A DNA stretch of 64,000 bases from Psychroflexus maritimus (GTDB lineage: Bacteria > Bacteroidota > Bacteroidia > Flavobacteriales > Flavobacteriaceae), in assembly GCF_011089875.1 (NCBI RefSeq), contig NZ_JAANAS010000061.1:85831-149830 (forward strand), in the 5' to 3' direction. The notes under the pieces were generated by a model that worked only from the letters and a program-made list of their open reading frames with translations, made no database searches and was not told where the DNA came from. A program made the translations under genes and the position numbers. This document shows, in pieces, positions 37,927-48,696 of the stretch. The number at the start of each line of letters is the position of its first letter. The stretch's first letter is position 1.

Positions 37927-38283
37927 ATGGCATTTTCTAAACAAAAGAGAAGATTAAAAATTAGAAAGCGTATCAGAAGAACAATCTCTGGTACTGCGGA
38001 AAGACCTAGACTTTCTATTTATAGAAGTAATAAGGCAATATATGCACAAATCGTAAATGATGTGGATGGAGTAACTTTAACGTCAACTTCTAGCTTTCAT
38101 TTAGGAAAAGAGGCAGAAGGTAAAACCAAAGTAGAGCAATCTATCTTAGTTGGTAAATCTATTGCAGAGAAAGCATTGAAACTTGGTGTTGAACATGTTT
38201 GTTTTGACCGAGGCGGATACCTTTATCACGGAAGAGTTAAATCATTAGCAGAAGGAGCTCGTGAGGGCGGACTAAAATTTTAA
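37927..38283 (+). CDS. rplR: 50S ribosomal protein L18
   Basis: 118 residues, 5S rRNA partner of L5. The [27 protein letters not shown] region and [26 protein letters not shown] end are canonical. Confidence 0.99.
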   Translation: MAFSKQKRRLKIRKRIRRTISGTAERPRLSIYRSNKAIYAQIVNDVDGVTLTSTSSFHLGKEAEGKTKVEQSILVGKSIAEKALKLGVEHVCFDRGGYLYHGRVKSLAEGAREGGLKF

Positions 38284-38289
38284 GAAGTT

Positions 38290-38814
38290 ATGTATCAGAA
38301 TTATAAAAACGTAGAAATTGTTAAACCTGGTGGATTAGATCTTAAAGATCGTTTAGTAGGTGTTCAGCGTGTTACTAAAGTAACAAAAGGTGGTAGAGCT
38401 TTTGGTTTTTCTGCTATTGTTGTTGTTGGTGATGAAAATGGAGTTGTAGGCCATGGTTTAGGAAAATCTAAAGAAGTTGCTGATGCAATTTCTAAAGCCG
38501 TGGAAGACGCTAAGAAAAACTTGGTTAGAATACCGCTTCATAAAGGTACTTTACCGCATGAGCAAAAAGGAAAATATGGTGGAGCTAGAGTTTTGTTGAT
38601 TCCTGCATCTCCTGGTACTGGAGTGATAGCTGGTGGTCCTGCACGTGTAGTTTTAGAATCGGTTGGAGTACATGATGTACTTTCCAAAAACCAAGGTTCT
38701 AACAACCCGCATAATGTTGTAAAAGCAACTTTTGATGCTCTTTTACAATTAAGAAGTGCTGAAACCGTTGCTAAGCAAAGAGGAATTACTTTAGATAAAC
38801 TTTTTAACGGATAA
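38290..38814 (+). CDS. rpsE: 30S ribosomal protein S5
   Basis: 174 residues, decoding fidelity. The loop [22 protein letters not shown] (about 26-47), altered in spectinomycin resistance, reads as wild type, and [15 protein letters not shown] follows. Confidence 0.99.
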   Translation: MYQNYKNVEIVKPGGLDLKDRLVGVQRVTKVTKGGRAFGFSAIVVVGDENGVVGHGLGKSKEVADAISKAVEDAKKNLVRIPLHKGTLPHEQKGKYGGARVLLIPASPGTGVIAGGPARVVLESVGVHDVLSKNQGSNNPHNVVKATFDALLQLRSAETVAKQRGITLDKLFNG

Positions 38815-38825
38815 AATATTAGGTA

Positions 38826-39008
38826 ATGGCAAAAATTAAAGTTACTAAAGTCAAAAGTGCAATCAAAAAGCCTAAGCGTCAGAAGCTTACTTTAGAGGCA
38901 CTAGGACTAAGCAAAATAGGTCAATCTGTTGAACATACAGATACACCTAATATTGTAGGAATGATAAACAAGGTTAAACACTTAGTTTCTGTTGAAGAAA
39001 TAAAATAA
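38826..39008 (+). CDS. rpmD: 50S ribosomal protein L30
   Basis: 60 residues. [37 protein letters not shown]; the short bacterial form with its usual ferredoxin-like fold. Between rpsE and rplO as expected. Confidence 0.98.
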   Translation: MAKIKVTKVKSAIKKPKRQKLTLEALGLSKIGQSVEHTDTPNIVGMINKVKHLVSVEEIK

Positions 39009-39014
39009 TAACTT

Positions 39015-39467
39015 ATGGAATTACACAATTTAAAACCAGCTAAAGGTTCTTCCAAAACTAAAAGTAAACGTTTAGGTAGAGGAGAGGCCACAGGTACTGG
39101 TGGTACATCAGGAAGAGGTCATAAAGGGGCTAAGTCTCGTTCAGGATATTCAAGAAAAATTGGATTTGAAGGAGGGCAGATGCCTTTACAAAGACGTGTT
39201 CCTAAGTTTGGATTTACTAATCCTAATCGCGTAGCATACAAAGGAGTTAATTTGGATGTCTTACAAGATTTAGTTGATCAGGGAAAAATTACAGACGAAG
39301 TGAGCTACACTACTTTAGTTGACCTTAATGTAGTTAAGAAAAACGACTTGGTAAAAATCTTAGGAAGAGGTGAACTAAAAGCAAAGCTTAAAGTTACCGC
39401 ACACAAATTTACAAAAAGTGCTCAAGATTCAATTACTGGAGCTGGAGGAGAAGTAATAACACTATAA
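39015..39467 (+). CDS. rplO: 50S ribosomal protein L15
   Basis: 150 residues with the Gly/Lys/Arg-rich N-terminal arm ([20 protein letters not shown] ... SGYSRK) and [18 protein letters not shown]. Directly before secY, the classic spc order. Confidence 0.99.
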   Translation: MELHNLKPAKGSSKTKSKRLGRGEATGTGGTSGRGHKGAKSRSGYSRKIGFEGGQMPLQRRVPKFGFTNPNRVAYKGVNLDVLQDLVDQGKITDEVSYTTLVDLNVVKKNDLVKILGRGELKAKLKVTAHKFTKSAQDSITGAGGEVITL

Positions 39468-39477
39468 ACCGTCTTTT

Positions 39478-40818
39478 ATGAAGATTTTTGAGACCTTAAA
39501 AAATATCTGGAAAATTGAAGAGTTAAAAAACAGAATCTTATTAACACTAGGTTTGTTACTTGTTTATCGTTTCGGTGCTCAAGTAGTTCTTCCAGGTATT
39601 GATTCTGCAGAGCTTGCAAATCTTTCTAGTCAAACAGATGGTGGTTTACTAGGTTTACTAAACGCATTTACCGGCGGGGCATTTTCTAATGCCTCGGTTT
39701 TTGCGCTTGGAATAATGCCCTATATATCTGCATCAATTGTTGTTCAATTAATGACAATTGCAATTCCTTATTTGCAGAAACTTCAAAAAGAAGGAGAGAG
39801 TGGAAGAAAAAAAATTACACAGATTACTCGATGGTTAACTATTGGTATCACCTTGGTTCAAGGTCCTGGTTATATCTATAATTTGTACAATATCCTTCCT
39901 TCTTCTGCATTTATGATTGATAGTTCGTTCACCTTTGTCGCTTCCTCAGTTATTATTTTAGCTACGGGTTGTATTTTTGCTATGTGGCTAGGTGAAAAAA
40001 TCACCGATAAAGGAATAGGTAACGGTATATCATTACTTATTATGGTTGGTATTATTGCCACTTTGCCTCAAGCATTCTTACAAGAATTTGATTCTAGATT
40101 GACAGAATCTAATGGAGGTCTTATTTTAATCCTTATCGAGCTCGCTATTTGGTTCCTTATTATCCTTGCAAGTATTATGCTTGTAAGAGCTATCCGTAAG
40201 ATACCAGTTCAGTACGCAAGAAAGAATGCCTCTGGAAAGTTTGAAAAATCTGCCTTTGGTGGTGCAAGACAATTTATTCCACTTCGTTTAAACGCTTCTG
40301 GAGTAATGCCTATTATTTTTGCACAGGCTATCATGTTTATCCCTGCTGCTGTTGCTGGTCTTTCAGATTCTGAAGCAGCCCAAGGAGTAACTGCAGCTTT
40401 TCAAGATATGTTTGGTTTGTGGTATAATGTTGTATTTGCGCTTTTAATTATTGTATTCACGTATTTCTATACGGCAATTACTGTACCTACCAATAAAATG
40501 GCAGACGACTTGAAAAGAAGCGGTGGTTTTATTCCTGGAATTAGACCAGGTACAGAAACCTCTGAATACCTAGACCGAATTATGTCACAAATTACTTTGC
40601 CAGGTTCTATTTTCTTAGCATTAATCGCTGTTTTTCCTGCTTTTATTGTTAGTTTAATGGGAGTGCAACAAGGTTGGGCATTGTTTTTTGGCGGAACCTC
40701 CCTTTTAATTATGGTTGGTGTTTCAATTGATACGATAGAGCAAGTAAACTCTTATTTATTAAATCGTCATTATGATGGTTTAATTAAATCAGGTAAAAAT
40801 AGAAAAGCAGTAGCATAA
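39478..40818 (+). CDS. secY: Protein translocase subunit SecY
   Basis: 446 residues with ten membrane helices, the channel of the Sec translocon in the inner membrane. Helix 2 carries the plug and the [16 protein letters not shown] motif; the cytoplasmic loops with PVQYARK and [19 protein letters not shown] bind ribosome and SecA. SecG is encoded at 57463. Confidence 0.99.
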   Translation: MKIFETLKNIWKIEELKNRILLTLGLLLVYRFGAQVVLPGIDSAELANLSSQTDGGLLGLLNAFTGGAFSNASVFALGIMPYISASIVVQLMTIAIPYLQKLQKEGESGRKKITQITRWLTIGITLVQGPGYIYNLYNILPSSAFMIDSSFTFVASSVIILATGCIFAMWLGEKITDKGIGNGISLLIMVGIIATLPQAFLQEFDSRLTESNGGLILILIELAIWFLIILASIMLVRAIRKIPVQYARKNASGKFEKSAFGGARQFIPLRLNASGVMPIIFAQAIMFIPAAVAGLSDSEAAQGVTAAFQDMFGLWYNVVFALLIIVFTYFYTAITVPTNKMADDLKRSGGFIPGIRPGTETSEYLDRIMSQITLPGSIFLALIAVFPAFIVSLMGVQQGWALFFGGTSLLIMVGVSIDTIEQVNSYLLNRHYDGLIKSGKNRKAVA

Positions 40819-40820
40819 TT

Positions 40821-41036
40821 ATGGCAAAACAACCATCAATAGAACAAGACGGAACAATTATAGAAGCATTGTCTAATGCAATGTTTCGAGTAGAACTTGA
40901 GAATGGACACATTGTGACCGCTCACATCTCAGGTAAGATGAGGATGCATTACATCAAACTTTTACCAGGAGATAAAGTAAAATTAGAAATGAGCCCATAC
41001 GACTTAACGAAGGCTCGCATAACCTATAGATATTAA
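40821..41036 (+). CDS. infA: Translation initiation factor IF-1
   Basis: 71-residue OB-fold factor occupying the A site during initiation. [30 protein letters not shown], then [31 protein letters not shown]. Two bases after secY. Confidence 0.99.
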   Translation: MAKQPSIEQDGTIIEALSNAMFRVELENGHIVTAHISGKMRMHYIKLLPGDKVKLEMSPYDLTKARITYRY

Positions 41037-41041
41037 TAGTC

Positions 41042-41158
41042 ATGAAAGTAAGAGCATCTATAAAAAAGAGAAGTTCAGATTGCAAAATCGTTCGAAGAAA
41101 AGGACGTCTATATGTAATCAATAAAAAGAATCCAAAATTTAAACAAAGACAAGGGTAA
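41042..41158 (+). CDS. rpmJ: 50S ribosomal protein L36, zinc-free form
   Basis: 38 residues, [19 protein letters not shown] then [20 protein letters not shown]36 is the smallest 50S protein. Zinc-binding L36 has C-x2-C ... C ... H; here only C14 remains, so it is the C-minus type. It begins 5 bases after infA and ends 2 before rpsM, the usual infA-rpmJ-rpsM order. Confidence 0.97.
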   Translation: MKVRASIKKRSSDCKIVRRKGRLYVINKKNPKFKQRQG

Positions 41159-41160
41159 TT

Positions 41161-41535
41161 ATGGCAAGAATTGCAGGTGTTGATATACCAAAACAAAAGC
41201 GAGGAGTTATAGCTTTAACCTATATCTTCGGAATTGGCAGAAGTACAGCTAAACATATTTTAGCAGCAGCCAAAGTTGACGAGAATACCAAAGTTACTGA
41301 TTGGAAAGATGATGAAATTGGACGTATTCGTGAAGCGGTAGGAAACTACACCATTGAAGGTGAGTTAAGATCTGAAGTTTCCATGAACATTAAACGTCTT
41401 ATGGATATTGGATGTTACCGAGGAATTAGACATAGAACAGGTTTACCATTACGTGGTCAACGAACTAAAAATAATTCTAGAACACGTAAAGGAAGAAAGA
41501 AAACTGTTGCTAACAAGAAAAAAGTAACTAAATAA
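41161..41535 (+). CDS. rpsM: 30S ribosomal protein S13
   Basis: 124 residues, head protein with a long basic C-terminal tail. [25 protein letters not shown], then [28 protein letters not shown]. Opens the alpha-operon part of the cluster. Confidence 0.99.
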   Translation: MARIAGVDIPKQKRGVIALTYIFGIGRSTAKHILAAAKVDENTKVTDWKDDEIGRIREAVGNYTIEGELRSEVSMNIKRLMDIGCYRGIRHRTGLPLRGQRTKNNSRTRKGRKKTVANKKKVTK

Positions 41536-41542
41536 TTAGAGA

Positions 41543-41926
41543 ATGGCTAAGTCAAACAATAAAAAACGTAAAGTTTCAGTTGATGCCTTTGGAGAAGCTC
41601 ATGTTACTGCTTCTTTCAATAATATCATTGTTTCTTTAACAAACAAAAACGGAGACGTTATTTCTTGGTCTTCAGCTGGTAAAATGGGTTTTAGAGGGAG
41701 TAAGAAAAACACTCCTTATGCTGCTCAATTAGCTGCCGAAGACGCTTGTAAAGTAGCTCACGAAGCAGGCCTTAGAAAAGTAAAAGTTTACGTAAAAGGA
41801 CCTGGTAATGGTAGAGAATCTGCTATTAGAGCAATACACAATGCAGGTATTGACGTTACAGAAATTATTGATGTAACTCCTTTACCACACAATGGATGTC
41901 GTCCTCCAAAAAGACGTAGAGTTTAA
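41543..41926 (+). CDS. rpsK: 30S ribosomal protein S11
   Basis: 127 residues, platform protein. [21 protein letters not shown] and the [19 protein letters not shown] end. A 63-base gap separates it from rpsD. Confidence 0.99.
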   Translation: MAKSNNKKRKVSVDAFGEAHVTASFNNIIVSLTNKNGDVISWSSAGKMGFRGSKKNTPYAAQLAAEDACKVAHEAGLRKVKVYVKGPGNGRESAIRAIHNAGIDVTEIIDVTPLPHNGCRPPKRRRV

Positions 41927-41989
41927 TTATAAAAGGCATAGGTTATCGAAGGATTGACCTTAATTCATAACCCAATTAAAAAATATAAT

Positions 41990-42595
41990 ATGGCAAGATA
42001 TACTGGTCCTAAAACAAAAATAGCCCGTAAATTTGGCGAGGCAATTTTCGGCGATGATAAATCTTTTGAAAAAAGAAATTATCCCCCAGGACAACACGGA
42101 AATAACCGTAGAAGAGGTAAAAAATCTGAGTACGCTATCCAGTTAATGGAAAAGCAAAAAGCAAAATATACTTACGGTATCTTAGAAAGACAATTCCGTA
42201 ACATGTTTAAAAAAGCTACGCGCGCCACCGGAATTACAGGTGAGGTACTTTTACAATTATGTGAATCTCGTTTAGATAATGTGGTTTTCCGTTTTGGCGT
42301 AGCTCCTTCTAGAAGTGCAGCGCGTCAATTGGTTTCTCATAAGCACATTACCGTTAATGGAGAAATTGTAAACATTCCTTCTTACCAAGTGAAAGCAAAC
42401 GACGTAGTAGGCGTACGTGAAAAATCAAAATCACTTACAGTAATTGAAGATTCGTTGGCTAATAATAAGCAGGTTTACGAATGGATGTCTTGGAATTCTG
42501 AAAAAATGGAAGGTACTTATGTATCTGTTCCTGAACGCACACAAATTCCTGAAAATATCAACGAACAGTATATCGTTGAATTGTACTCTAAATAA
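41990..42595 (+). CDS. rpsD: 30S ribosomal protein S4
   Basis: 201 residues from ATG 41990, which gives the canonical [17 protein letters not shown]; a longer in-frame reading upstream is noise. The S4 RNA-binding domain is [31 protein letters not shown]. The CxxxC zinc finger of many S4 proteins is absent. In E. coli S4 represses the alpha operon. Confidence 0.98.
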   Translation: MARYTGPKTKIARKFGEAIFGDDKSFEKRNYPPGQHGNNRRRGKKSEYAIQLMEKQKAKYTYGILERQFRNMFKKATRATGITGEVLLQLCESRLDNVVFRFGVAPSRSAARQLVSHKHITVNGEIVNIPSYQVKANDVVGVREKSKSLTVIEDSLANNKQVYEWMSWNSEKMEGTYVSVPERTQIPENINEQYIVELYSK

Positions 42596-42615
42596 TCATT
42601 AACAGAACTCAAATT

Positions 42616-43608
42616 ATGGCATTATTTAATTTTCAAAAGCCCGATAAGGTTATCATGATCGAATCTACCGATTTTGAGGGCAACTTCGAATTTAGACCCT
42701 TAGAACCTGGCTACGGTTTAACTGTTGGTAACGCTTTAAGAAGAGTGCTGTTATCTTCGCTTGAAGGCTTTGCAATAACATCAATTAGAATTGACGGAGT
42801 TGAACACGAATTTAGTACAATTCCGGGCGTTGTTGAGGATGTAACAGAAATGATTCTGAACTTTAAGCAAGTTCGTTTTAAAAAGCAAGTAGAAGACCTA
42901 GATAACGAAACCGTTAGCATTAACATCAATGCAAAAGACCAATTAACAGCTGGCGATTTGCAAAAATTCATGAGCGGATTCGAAATATTAAATCCCGATT
43001 TAGTGATCTGTAATATGGATCAAAAAGTTTCTTTAAATATGGAACTTACTATCGAAAAGGGAAGAGGTTACGTTACCGCCGAAGAAAATAAAGACGAAAA
43101 AGCACCAATAGGAACTATTTTTGTTGACTCTATCTTCACACCTATTAAAAATGTGAAATACAGTATAGAAAATTACCGAGTTGAACAAAAAACTGATTAT
43201 GAAAAATTAGTTTTTGAAATCAAAACAGACGGTTCTATTCTTCCTAAAGATGCACTTACCGAGGCAGCTAAAACCTTGATACATCACTTTATGCTCTTCT
43301 CTGATGAGCGAATTACGCTTGAAACTGATGAATTATCTCAAGCTGAAACTTATGATGAGGAATCTCTTCACATGAGACAATTATTAAAATCTAAATTAGT
43401 TGATTTAGATCTTTCAGTAAGAGCACTTAACTGTTTAAAAGCTGCTGAAGTTGACACCCTTGGCGACTTAGTTTCGTACAATAAAAATGATCTTATGAAG
43501 TTTAGAAATTTCGGTAAAAAATCTCTTACAGAATTAGAAGAGTTAGTTGCTGATAAAGGCCTAGACTTTGGTATGGATTTGTCCAAGTATAAATTAGATA
43601 AAGAATAA
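42616..43608 (+). CDS. rpoA: RNA polymerase alpha subunit
   Basis: 330 residues. The N-terminal dimerisation domain has [22 protein letters not shown] (about 31-52). The C-terminal helix-hairpin domain (about 250-330) has the [20 protein letters not shown] segment that contacts UP elements and activators. Between rpsD and rplQ as in other bacteria. Confidence 0.99.
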   Translation: MALFNFQKPDKVIMIESTDFEGNFEFRPLEPGYGLTVGNALRRVLLSSLEGFAITSIRIDGVEHEFSTIPGVVEDVTEMILNFKQVRFKKQVEDLDNETVSININAKDQLTAGDLQKFMSGFEILNPDLVICNMDQKVSLNMELTIEKGRGYVTAEENKDEKAPIGTIFVDSIFTPIKNVKYSIENYRVEQKTDYEKLVFEIKTDGSILPKDALTEAAKTLIHHFMLFSDERITLETDELSQAETYDEESLHMRQLLKSKLVDLDLSVRALNCLKAAEVDTLGDLVSYNKNDLMKFRNFGKKSLTELEELVADKGLDFGMDLSKYKLDKE

Positions 43609-43632
43609 TAGAGTCTTAAAAGTATATCAATA

Positions 43633-44118
43633 ATGAGACACGGAAAGAAATTTAACCACTTAAGTCGTAAGACAGCTCATCGTAAATCGATGCTCGCAAA
43701 TATGGCTTGTTCACTTATAGAACACAAAAGAATCAACACTACTGTTGCTAAGGCAAAAGCTCTTAGACAGTTTGCTGAACCATTAATTACTAAGTCTAAA
43801 GAAGACACTACACACAATAGAAGAATTGTTTTTTCTAAATTGAGAAACAAAGATTCTGTGAGTGAATTGTTTAGAGAGGTTGCACCTAAAGTTGCTGACC
43901 GTCCAGGTGGCTACATTCGAATTATCAAGTTAGGTAATCGTCTTGGTGATAACGCGCAAATGGCAATGGTCGAGCTAGTTGATTTCAACGAGCTTTATAA
44001 TCCAAATGGGGCTAAAAAGAAAAAATCTACACGTAGAGCGGGTAGAAAAAAAGCTACCACTGAAGAAAACGTAGAAACACCTTCAAATAACGAAGATGAT
44101 GCTAAAACAAACGAATAA
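43633..44118 (+). CDS. rplQ: 50S ribosomal protein L17
   Basis: 161 residues. The conserved core is 1-118 ([18 protein letters not shown] ... [21 protein letters not shown]). A basic then acidic low-complexity tail of about 40 residues ([13 protein letters not shown] ... [10 protein letters not shown]) follows, usual in Bacteroidota. Last gene of the cluster; a terminator follows. Confidence 0.99.
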   Translation: MRHGKKFNHLSRKTAHRKSMLANMACSLIEHKRINTTVAKAKALRQFAEPLITKSKEDTTHNRRIVFSKLRNKDSVSELFREVAPKVADRPGGYIRIIKLGNRLGDNAQMAMVELVDFNELYNPNGAKKKKSTRRAGRKKATTEENVETPSNNEDDAKTNE

Positions 44119-44140
44119 ATTTTAGTTGTTTTTATACTTA

Positions 44141-44177
44141 CTGAAGGGATACGCTTTTTAGCTTATCCCTTTTTTTA
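44141..44177 (+). terminator. Terminator of the ribosomal supercluster
   Basis: Stem AAGGGATA / TATCCCTT, extended by GC / GC past one mismatch, 6-base loop, then T7. Confidence 0.9.
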
Positions 44178-44198
44178 GGATTTTAAATTTATATAGAG

Positions 44199-45314
44199 AT
44201 GAATTACACAAAAAACTTAAAGGCAGTTGTTTTACTTGAAGATGGTACTATTTTTACAGGTAAGTCTGTGGCTAATAATTCCTTTACAAGCTTTGGAGAA
44301 ATCTGCTTTAATACAGGTATGACAGGCTACCAAGAAATTTTTACAGACCCCTCTTATTTTGGTCAAATAATGCTAACTACCAATGCGCATATTGGCAATT
44401 ACGGAACTAATAAAAACGAATCTGAATCAGATTCAGTTAAAATTTCAGGCTTAGTTTGTAAAAACTTTTCCTATAATCCATCTAGAGTTGATTCTGATTT
44501 GTCTTTGGAAGAATTCTTTGCAAATCATTCTATTTATGCTGTTTCTGATATCGATACTCGAGCTTTAACAGAATACATCAGAATTAATGGAGCTATGAAC
44601 GCTGTAATTAGCACCGAAACTGAAGGGATTGAAGGATTAAAAGAACAACTAAAAGCTCATCCAAGTATGGCTGGTTTAGAGCTATCTTCCAAAGTTTCTA
44701 CCGATAAAGCTTATGAGCTTTCAGCAGAAGGAACCTTTAAACATAAAGTAGCTGTACTTGATTTAGGTGTAAAGCACAATATTTTAAGGCATCTCACAAA
44801 AAGAGGTTGCCACCTTAAGGTTTTTCCATGGAATACCACCTTTAAAGAAATGCTTGAATTTCAACCTGATGCTTTCTTTTTATCTAATGGTCCTGGAGAT
44901 CCTAAAACTCTTTCTACTGTTGTTGATGTGGTTGATTCAATACTAGCTAATAATCATCCTTTATTCGGTATTTGTTTAGGTCATCAAATTATTTCGCTTG
45001 CAGTAGGTATAAGTACCTTTAAAATGCATCATGGTCACCGTGGAATTAACCATCCTGTCAAAAATTTAATTACCGGTAAATCAGAAATCACTTCCCAAAA
45101 TCATGGTTTTAGTGTTAGTCTTGAGGAAGCTAAAAACCATCCCGATGTACTAATTACTCACGTTCATCTCAATGATCATTCGGTGGCTGGAATAAAACTC
45201 AAAAACAAAGATTGTTTTAGCGTTCAATATCATCCTGAGGCTGGACCAGGGCCTAACGATGCTACTTATTTATTCGATGATTTTATAACTATGATTGAAA
45301 GTCAATCGAATTAG
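44199..45314 (+). CDS. carA: Carbamoyl-phosphate synthase small subunit
   Basis: 371 residues. It supplies ammonia from glutamine for carbamoyl phosphate, used in pyrimidine and arginine synthesis. The class I amidotransferase domain has the nucleophile in FGICLGHQIIS (about residue 259) and the histidine-glutamate pair in YHPEAGPGP. carB is not adjacent, but must exist for function. Stands right after the ribosomal terminator, a common flavobacterial order with eno and gltA. Confidence 0.96.
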   Translation: MNYTKNLKAVVLLEDGTIFTGKSVANNSFTSFGEICFNTGMTGYQEIFTDPSYFGQIMLTTNAHIGNYGTNKNESESDSVKISGLVCKNFSYNPSRVDSDLSLEEFFANHSIYAVSDIDTRALTEYIRINGAMNAVISTETEGIEGLKEQLKAHPSMAGLELSSKVSTDKAYELSAEGTFKHKVAVLDLGVKHNILRHLTKRGCHLKVFPWNTTFKEMLEFQPDAFFLSNGPGDPKTLSTVVDVVDSILANNHPLFGICLGHQIISLAVGISTFKMHHGHRGINHPVKNLITGKSEITSQNHGFSVSLEEAKNHPDVLITHVHLNDHSVAGIKLKNKDCFSVQYHPEAGPGPNDATYLFDDFITMIESQSN

Positions 45315-45424
45315 TTATTCACATAAAACGTTTTAGTTTTAAAAGTTGACTATCTAATCACTTGATGCGTAGTAGATAATCTTCATTTATTACTAAATTG
45401 CAAATAAACTTTAAAACATTTTTT

Positions 45425-46717
45425 ATGAGCGCAATTTTAGACATACACGCAAGACAAATATTCGATTCAAGAGGAAATCCAGCTTTAGAAGTGGATGTAA
45501 CTACAGAAAATGGTGCTTTAGGCAGATTTGCTGTGCCCTCTGGTGCATCAACTGGAGAACATGAAGCTGTTGAGCTTAGAGATGGAGGTGACGATTACAT
45601 GGGTAAAGGAGTTCTTCAAGCTGTTGATAATGTTAACAACTTAATTGCCGATAAATTACTGGGCATTTCAGTTTTTGATCAAGAAGAAATAGATCAACTG
45701 TTAATTGATTTAGATGGCACACCTAACAAAGCAAAACTAGGAGCTAATGCCATTTTAGGGGTTTCAATAGCAACTGCAAAAGCTGCCGCTGAAGACTTAG
45801 GCATGCCTTTATATCGATATATTGGTGGGGTGAAATCTTCTACCTTGCCTGTACCAATGATGAATATTATAAATGGAGGGTCACACAGTGACGCGCCAAT
45901 CGCTTTTCAAGAATTTATGATTATGCCAGTAATGGCTAACTCTTTTTCTGAAGCCTTAAAAATAGGAACTGAAATATTTCATCACCTAAAACAAGTACTA
46001 AAGCAGCGAGGTCTTTCAACTGCTGTTGGAGATGAGGGTGGTTTTGCTCCCGCACTTGAGGGTACTGAAGACGCATTAGAGTCTATAAAAAAAGCTGTTG
46101 GAAATGCGGGATATGAGTTTGGGAAGGAAGTTTTTATAGCTCTTGACTGCGCTGCAGCTGAATTTTTTGTTGATGGAATGTATGATTACACCAAATTTGA
46201 AGGCGAAAAAGGCGTTAAACGAACTGCTGAAGAACAAGTAGCTTATTTAAAAGAATTGGTAGAAAACTATCCTATTATTTCTATTGAAGATGCAATGGAC
46301 GAGAACGATTGGGACGGATTTAAATTATTAACCGATGAGTTAGGAGATAAAATTCAAATTGTTGGAGACGATTTATTTGTTACTAACGTTGAAAAATTAT
46401 CCAAAGGTATTAACGAAGGTATTGCTAACTCAATTCTTGTTAAAGTAAATCAAATAGGAACGCTAACTGAAACTATTGCCGCAGTAAACATGGCTCACAA
46501 AGCTGGTTATACAGCAGTGATTTCTCACCGTTCTGGAGAAACAGAAGATAATACTATAGCCGATTTAGCTGTAGCTTTAGAAACAGGCCAAATTAAAACA
46601 GGCTCTGCTTCTAGAAGTGATCGTATGGCCAAATATAATCAACTCCTACGAATTGAAGAAGAGCTAGGAAATACAGCCTACTACCCACAGCAAAAAGCCT
46701 TTAAAATAGGCTTTTAA
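45425..46717 (+). CDS. eno: Enolase
   Basis: 430 residues from ATG 45425 ([19 protein letters not shown]); an in-frame extension of 9 residues lies upstream but is not conserved in the family. Converts 2-phosphoglycerate to phosphoenolpyruvate. Conserved [17 protein letters not shown] loop, Mg ligands including [10 protein letters not shown], catalytic lysine in [11 protein letters not shown] and [10 protein letters not shown]. Confidence 0.98.
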   Translation: MSAILDIHARQIFDSRGNPALEVDVTTENGALGRFAVPSGASTGEHEAVELRDGGDDYMGKGVLQAVDNVNNLIADKLLGISVFDQEEIDQLLIDLDGTPNKAKLGANAILGVSIATAKAAAEDLGMPLYRYIGGVKSSTLPVPMMNIINGGSHSDAPIAFQEFMIMPVMANSFSEALKIGTEIFHHLKQVLKQRGLSTAVGDEGGFAPALEGTEDALESIKKAVGNAGYEFGKEVFIALDCAAAEFFVDGMYDYTKFEGEKGVKRTAEEQVAYLKELVENYPIISIEDAMDENDWDGFKLLTDELGDKIQIVGDDLFVTNVEKLSKGINEGIANSILVKVNQIGTLTETIAAVNMAHKAGYTAVISHRSGETEDNTIADLAVALETGQIKTGSASRSDRMAKYNQLLRIEEELGNTAYYPQQKAFKIGF

Positions 46718-46834
46718 TAGTTTCAATGTTAATTCTATATCAAGGAATCTACATTATTTAGAAAATTAACAAAACATTGTTTTTTAAATAGGTGGATTCC
46801 TTTGTTTTTGTGTCAGTTTTAAGGCTTTATTTCG

Positions 46835-46842
46835 TAAATTTG
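46835..46842 (+). promoter_or_regulatory. Possible -7 element for gltA
   Basis: TAAATTTG fits TAnnTTTG, 32 bases before the gltA ATG. No good TTTG at the -33 distance. Confidence 0.35.
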
Positions 46843-46874
46843 TGCAATTCGAATAATAAATAAAACTTATATAA

Positions 46875-48155
46875 ATGAATGCTACTATAGAATTTAACGG
46901 TAAAAAATATGAATTACCTGTAATTACGGGTTCAGAAAATGAAAACGCAATTGATATTTCAAAACTGAGAGGTCTTTCAGGTGGTCTTATTACCATAGAC
47001 CCTGGTTTTAAAAATACCGGTTCTTGCCAAAGTGAAATAACCTTCTTAAACGGTGAAGAGGGAATTTTAAGATATAGAGGGTATAGTATAGAAGAGCTAG
47101 CTGATAACGCAAGCTTTTTAGAAGTAGCATATTTGTTGATTTTTGGTGAACTTCCTTCACAAAACAAACTAAATAAATTTTATCAAGACATTAAAGAAGA
47201 ATCTCATGTTGATGAAGAGATGAAGAAAATCTTAGATGGTTTTCCAAAATCTGCCCACCCTATGGGCGTGGTTTCTTCTCTAACAAATGCATTGATTGCA
47301 TTTAACCCAACTTCTGTGAATGTTGATTCTGAAGAGGATATGTACAAGGCTATTATTAAAATATTAGCTAAATTTCCTGTTTTATGTGCTTGGGCATTGA
47401 GAAAAAGAACAGGACAGCCTCTAGATTATGGAGATAGTAACCTCGGTTATGTTGAAAATGTCTTGAAAATGATGTTTAAAAAACCTAGCAAGGATTATGA
47501 AGTTGACCCCGTTGTAGCTTCTGCGCTTAATAAACTACTAATCCTACATGCTGATCACGAACAGAATTGCTCTACTTCTACAGTTAGAGTGGTTGGTTCG
47601 TCTCATGCAGGTCTTTTTGCTTCAATATCTGCTGGTGTTTCTGCTCTTTGGGGCCCCTTGCATGGAGGAGCCAATCAAGCTGTAATTGAAATGCTTGAAG
47701 CTATCAAAGAAGATGGAGGAGATACTAAAAAATTTATGGCTAAAGCTAAAGATAAAAATGATCCTTTTAGATTAATGGGATTTGGTCACCGAGTTTACAA
47801 AAATTTTGATCCAAGAGCTAAAATTATTAAAAAATCTGCAGATGAAGTTCTTGGAAAGCTAGGAGTGGAAGATCCTGTGTTAGATATAGCTAAAGGTCTA
47901 GAAAAAGAAGCCTTGGAAGATAGCTATTTTGTAGATCGAAAATTATATCCAAATGTAGATTTCTATTCTGGAATTATTTACAGAGCGCTTGGTGTTCCAA
48001 CTGATATGTTTACCGTCATGTTTGCACTAGGAAGATTGCCAGGTTGGATTGCTCAGTGGAGAGAAATGAGATTAAGAAAAGAACCAATTGGAAGACCAAG
48101 GCAAATCTATACAGGCGAAAACCACAGAGCTTATAAAGATATTAGTAATCGATAA
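46875..48155 (+). CDS. gltA: Citrate synthase
   Basis: 426 residues, type II (Gram-negative hexameric) length. It joins oxaloacetate and acetyl-CoA at the start of the TCA cycle. The first catalytic histidine lies in WGPLHGGANQAV, the second in GFGHRVYKNFDPRA and the aspartate in NVDFYSGIIYRALG. An N-terminal beta domain (1-45) typical of the allosteric type is present. Follows eno with its own candidate promoter. Confidence 0.97.
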   Translation: MNATIEFNGKKYELPVITGSENENAIDISKLRGLSGGLITIDPGFKNTGSCQSEITFLNGEEGILRYRGYSIEELADNASFLEVAYLLIFGELPSQNKLNKFYQDIKEESHVDEEMKKILDGFPKSAHPMGVVSSLTNALIAFNPTSVNVDSEEDMYKAIIKILAKFPVLCAWALRKRTGQPLDYGDSNLGYVENVLKMMFKKPSKDYEVDPVVASALNKLLILHADHEQNCSTSTVRVVGSSHAGLFASISAGVSALWGPLHGGANQAVIEMLEAIKEDGGDTKKFMAKAKDKNDPFRLMGFGHRVYKNFDPRAKIIKKSADEVLGKLGVEDPVLDIAKGLEKEALEDSYFVDRKLYPNVDFYSGIIYRALGVPTDMFTVMFALGRLPGWIAQWREMRLRKEPIGRPRQIYTGENHRAYKDISNR

Positions 48156-48176
48156 TTAACTTTAATACAAATACTT

Positions 48177-48674
48177 ATGAAAATTAAATTTGCGCTCGCT
48201 TTTTTGCTTTTATCACTCGCTTTTATAAGTTGTGATGATGCTAAAAAAAAGGATAATGAAAATGAGACAGTTGATGTAAATCAAACTGAAACTGAAACAA
48301 ATCGCCAAGAAGAGATAGATTACTTAGCCTTTCCTGATGATGCTAGAGTTTTCTTTAAAAACCTAGAAGATGGACAAGAAGTAACTAGCCCGGTTAAAGT
48401 AGAAATGGGAGTTGAAGGAATAGCCCTTGACCCAGCGGGCGATTTAATAGAAAATAGTGGTCATCACCACATCATAATTAATGGTGAATACTTTGAACTT
48501 GGAGAAACCATCCCTATGGATGAAACTAACTTGCATTATGGAGGTGCACAAACGGAAGCCGAACTTGATTTAGAGCCAGGCAAATATACATTAACCATGC
48601 AATATGCAAATGGCTATCATCAGTCTTATGGTAAGCGTTTAAGTGCTCAAATAAATATTTCTGTAGTTGAATAA
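48177..48674 (+). CDS. DUF4399 lipoprotein
   Basis: 165 residues. SPII signal FISC (C19) then a charged linker. The DUF4399 domain (about 53-165) has ARVFFKNLEDGQEVTSPVKVEMGVEG (about 56-81) and the histidine cluster SGHHHIIING with H96-H98. The family's function is unknown; the HHH site could bind metal, and the neighbour is a copper protein. The azurin gene starts 22 bases after its stop, so they are probably co-transcribed. Confidence 0.85.
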   Translation: MKIKFALAFLLLSLAFISCDDAKKKDNENETVDVNQTETETNRQEEIDYLAFPDDARVFFKNLEDGQEVTSPVKVEMGVEGIALDPAGDLIENSGHHHIIINGEYFELGETIPMDETNLHYGGAQTEAELDLEPGKYTLTMQYANGYHQSYGKRLSAQINISVVE

Positions 48675-48696
48675 TATTAATTTAAAAAAAATTAAA

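Noticed and set aside
41954..41989. N-terminal extension of rpsD
   Set aside because: Adds 12 residues absent from S4 proteins; the ATG at 41990 gives the canonical start.
46784..47167. 127-codon minus-strand frame over the gltA start
   Set aside because: Overlaps the gltA 5' part on the opposite strand with no coding features of its own.
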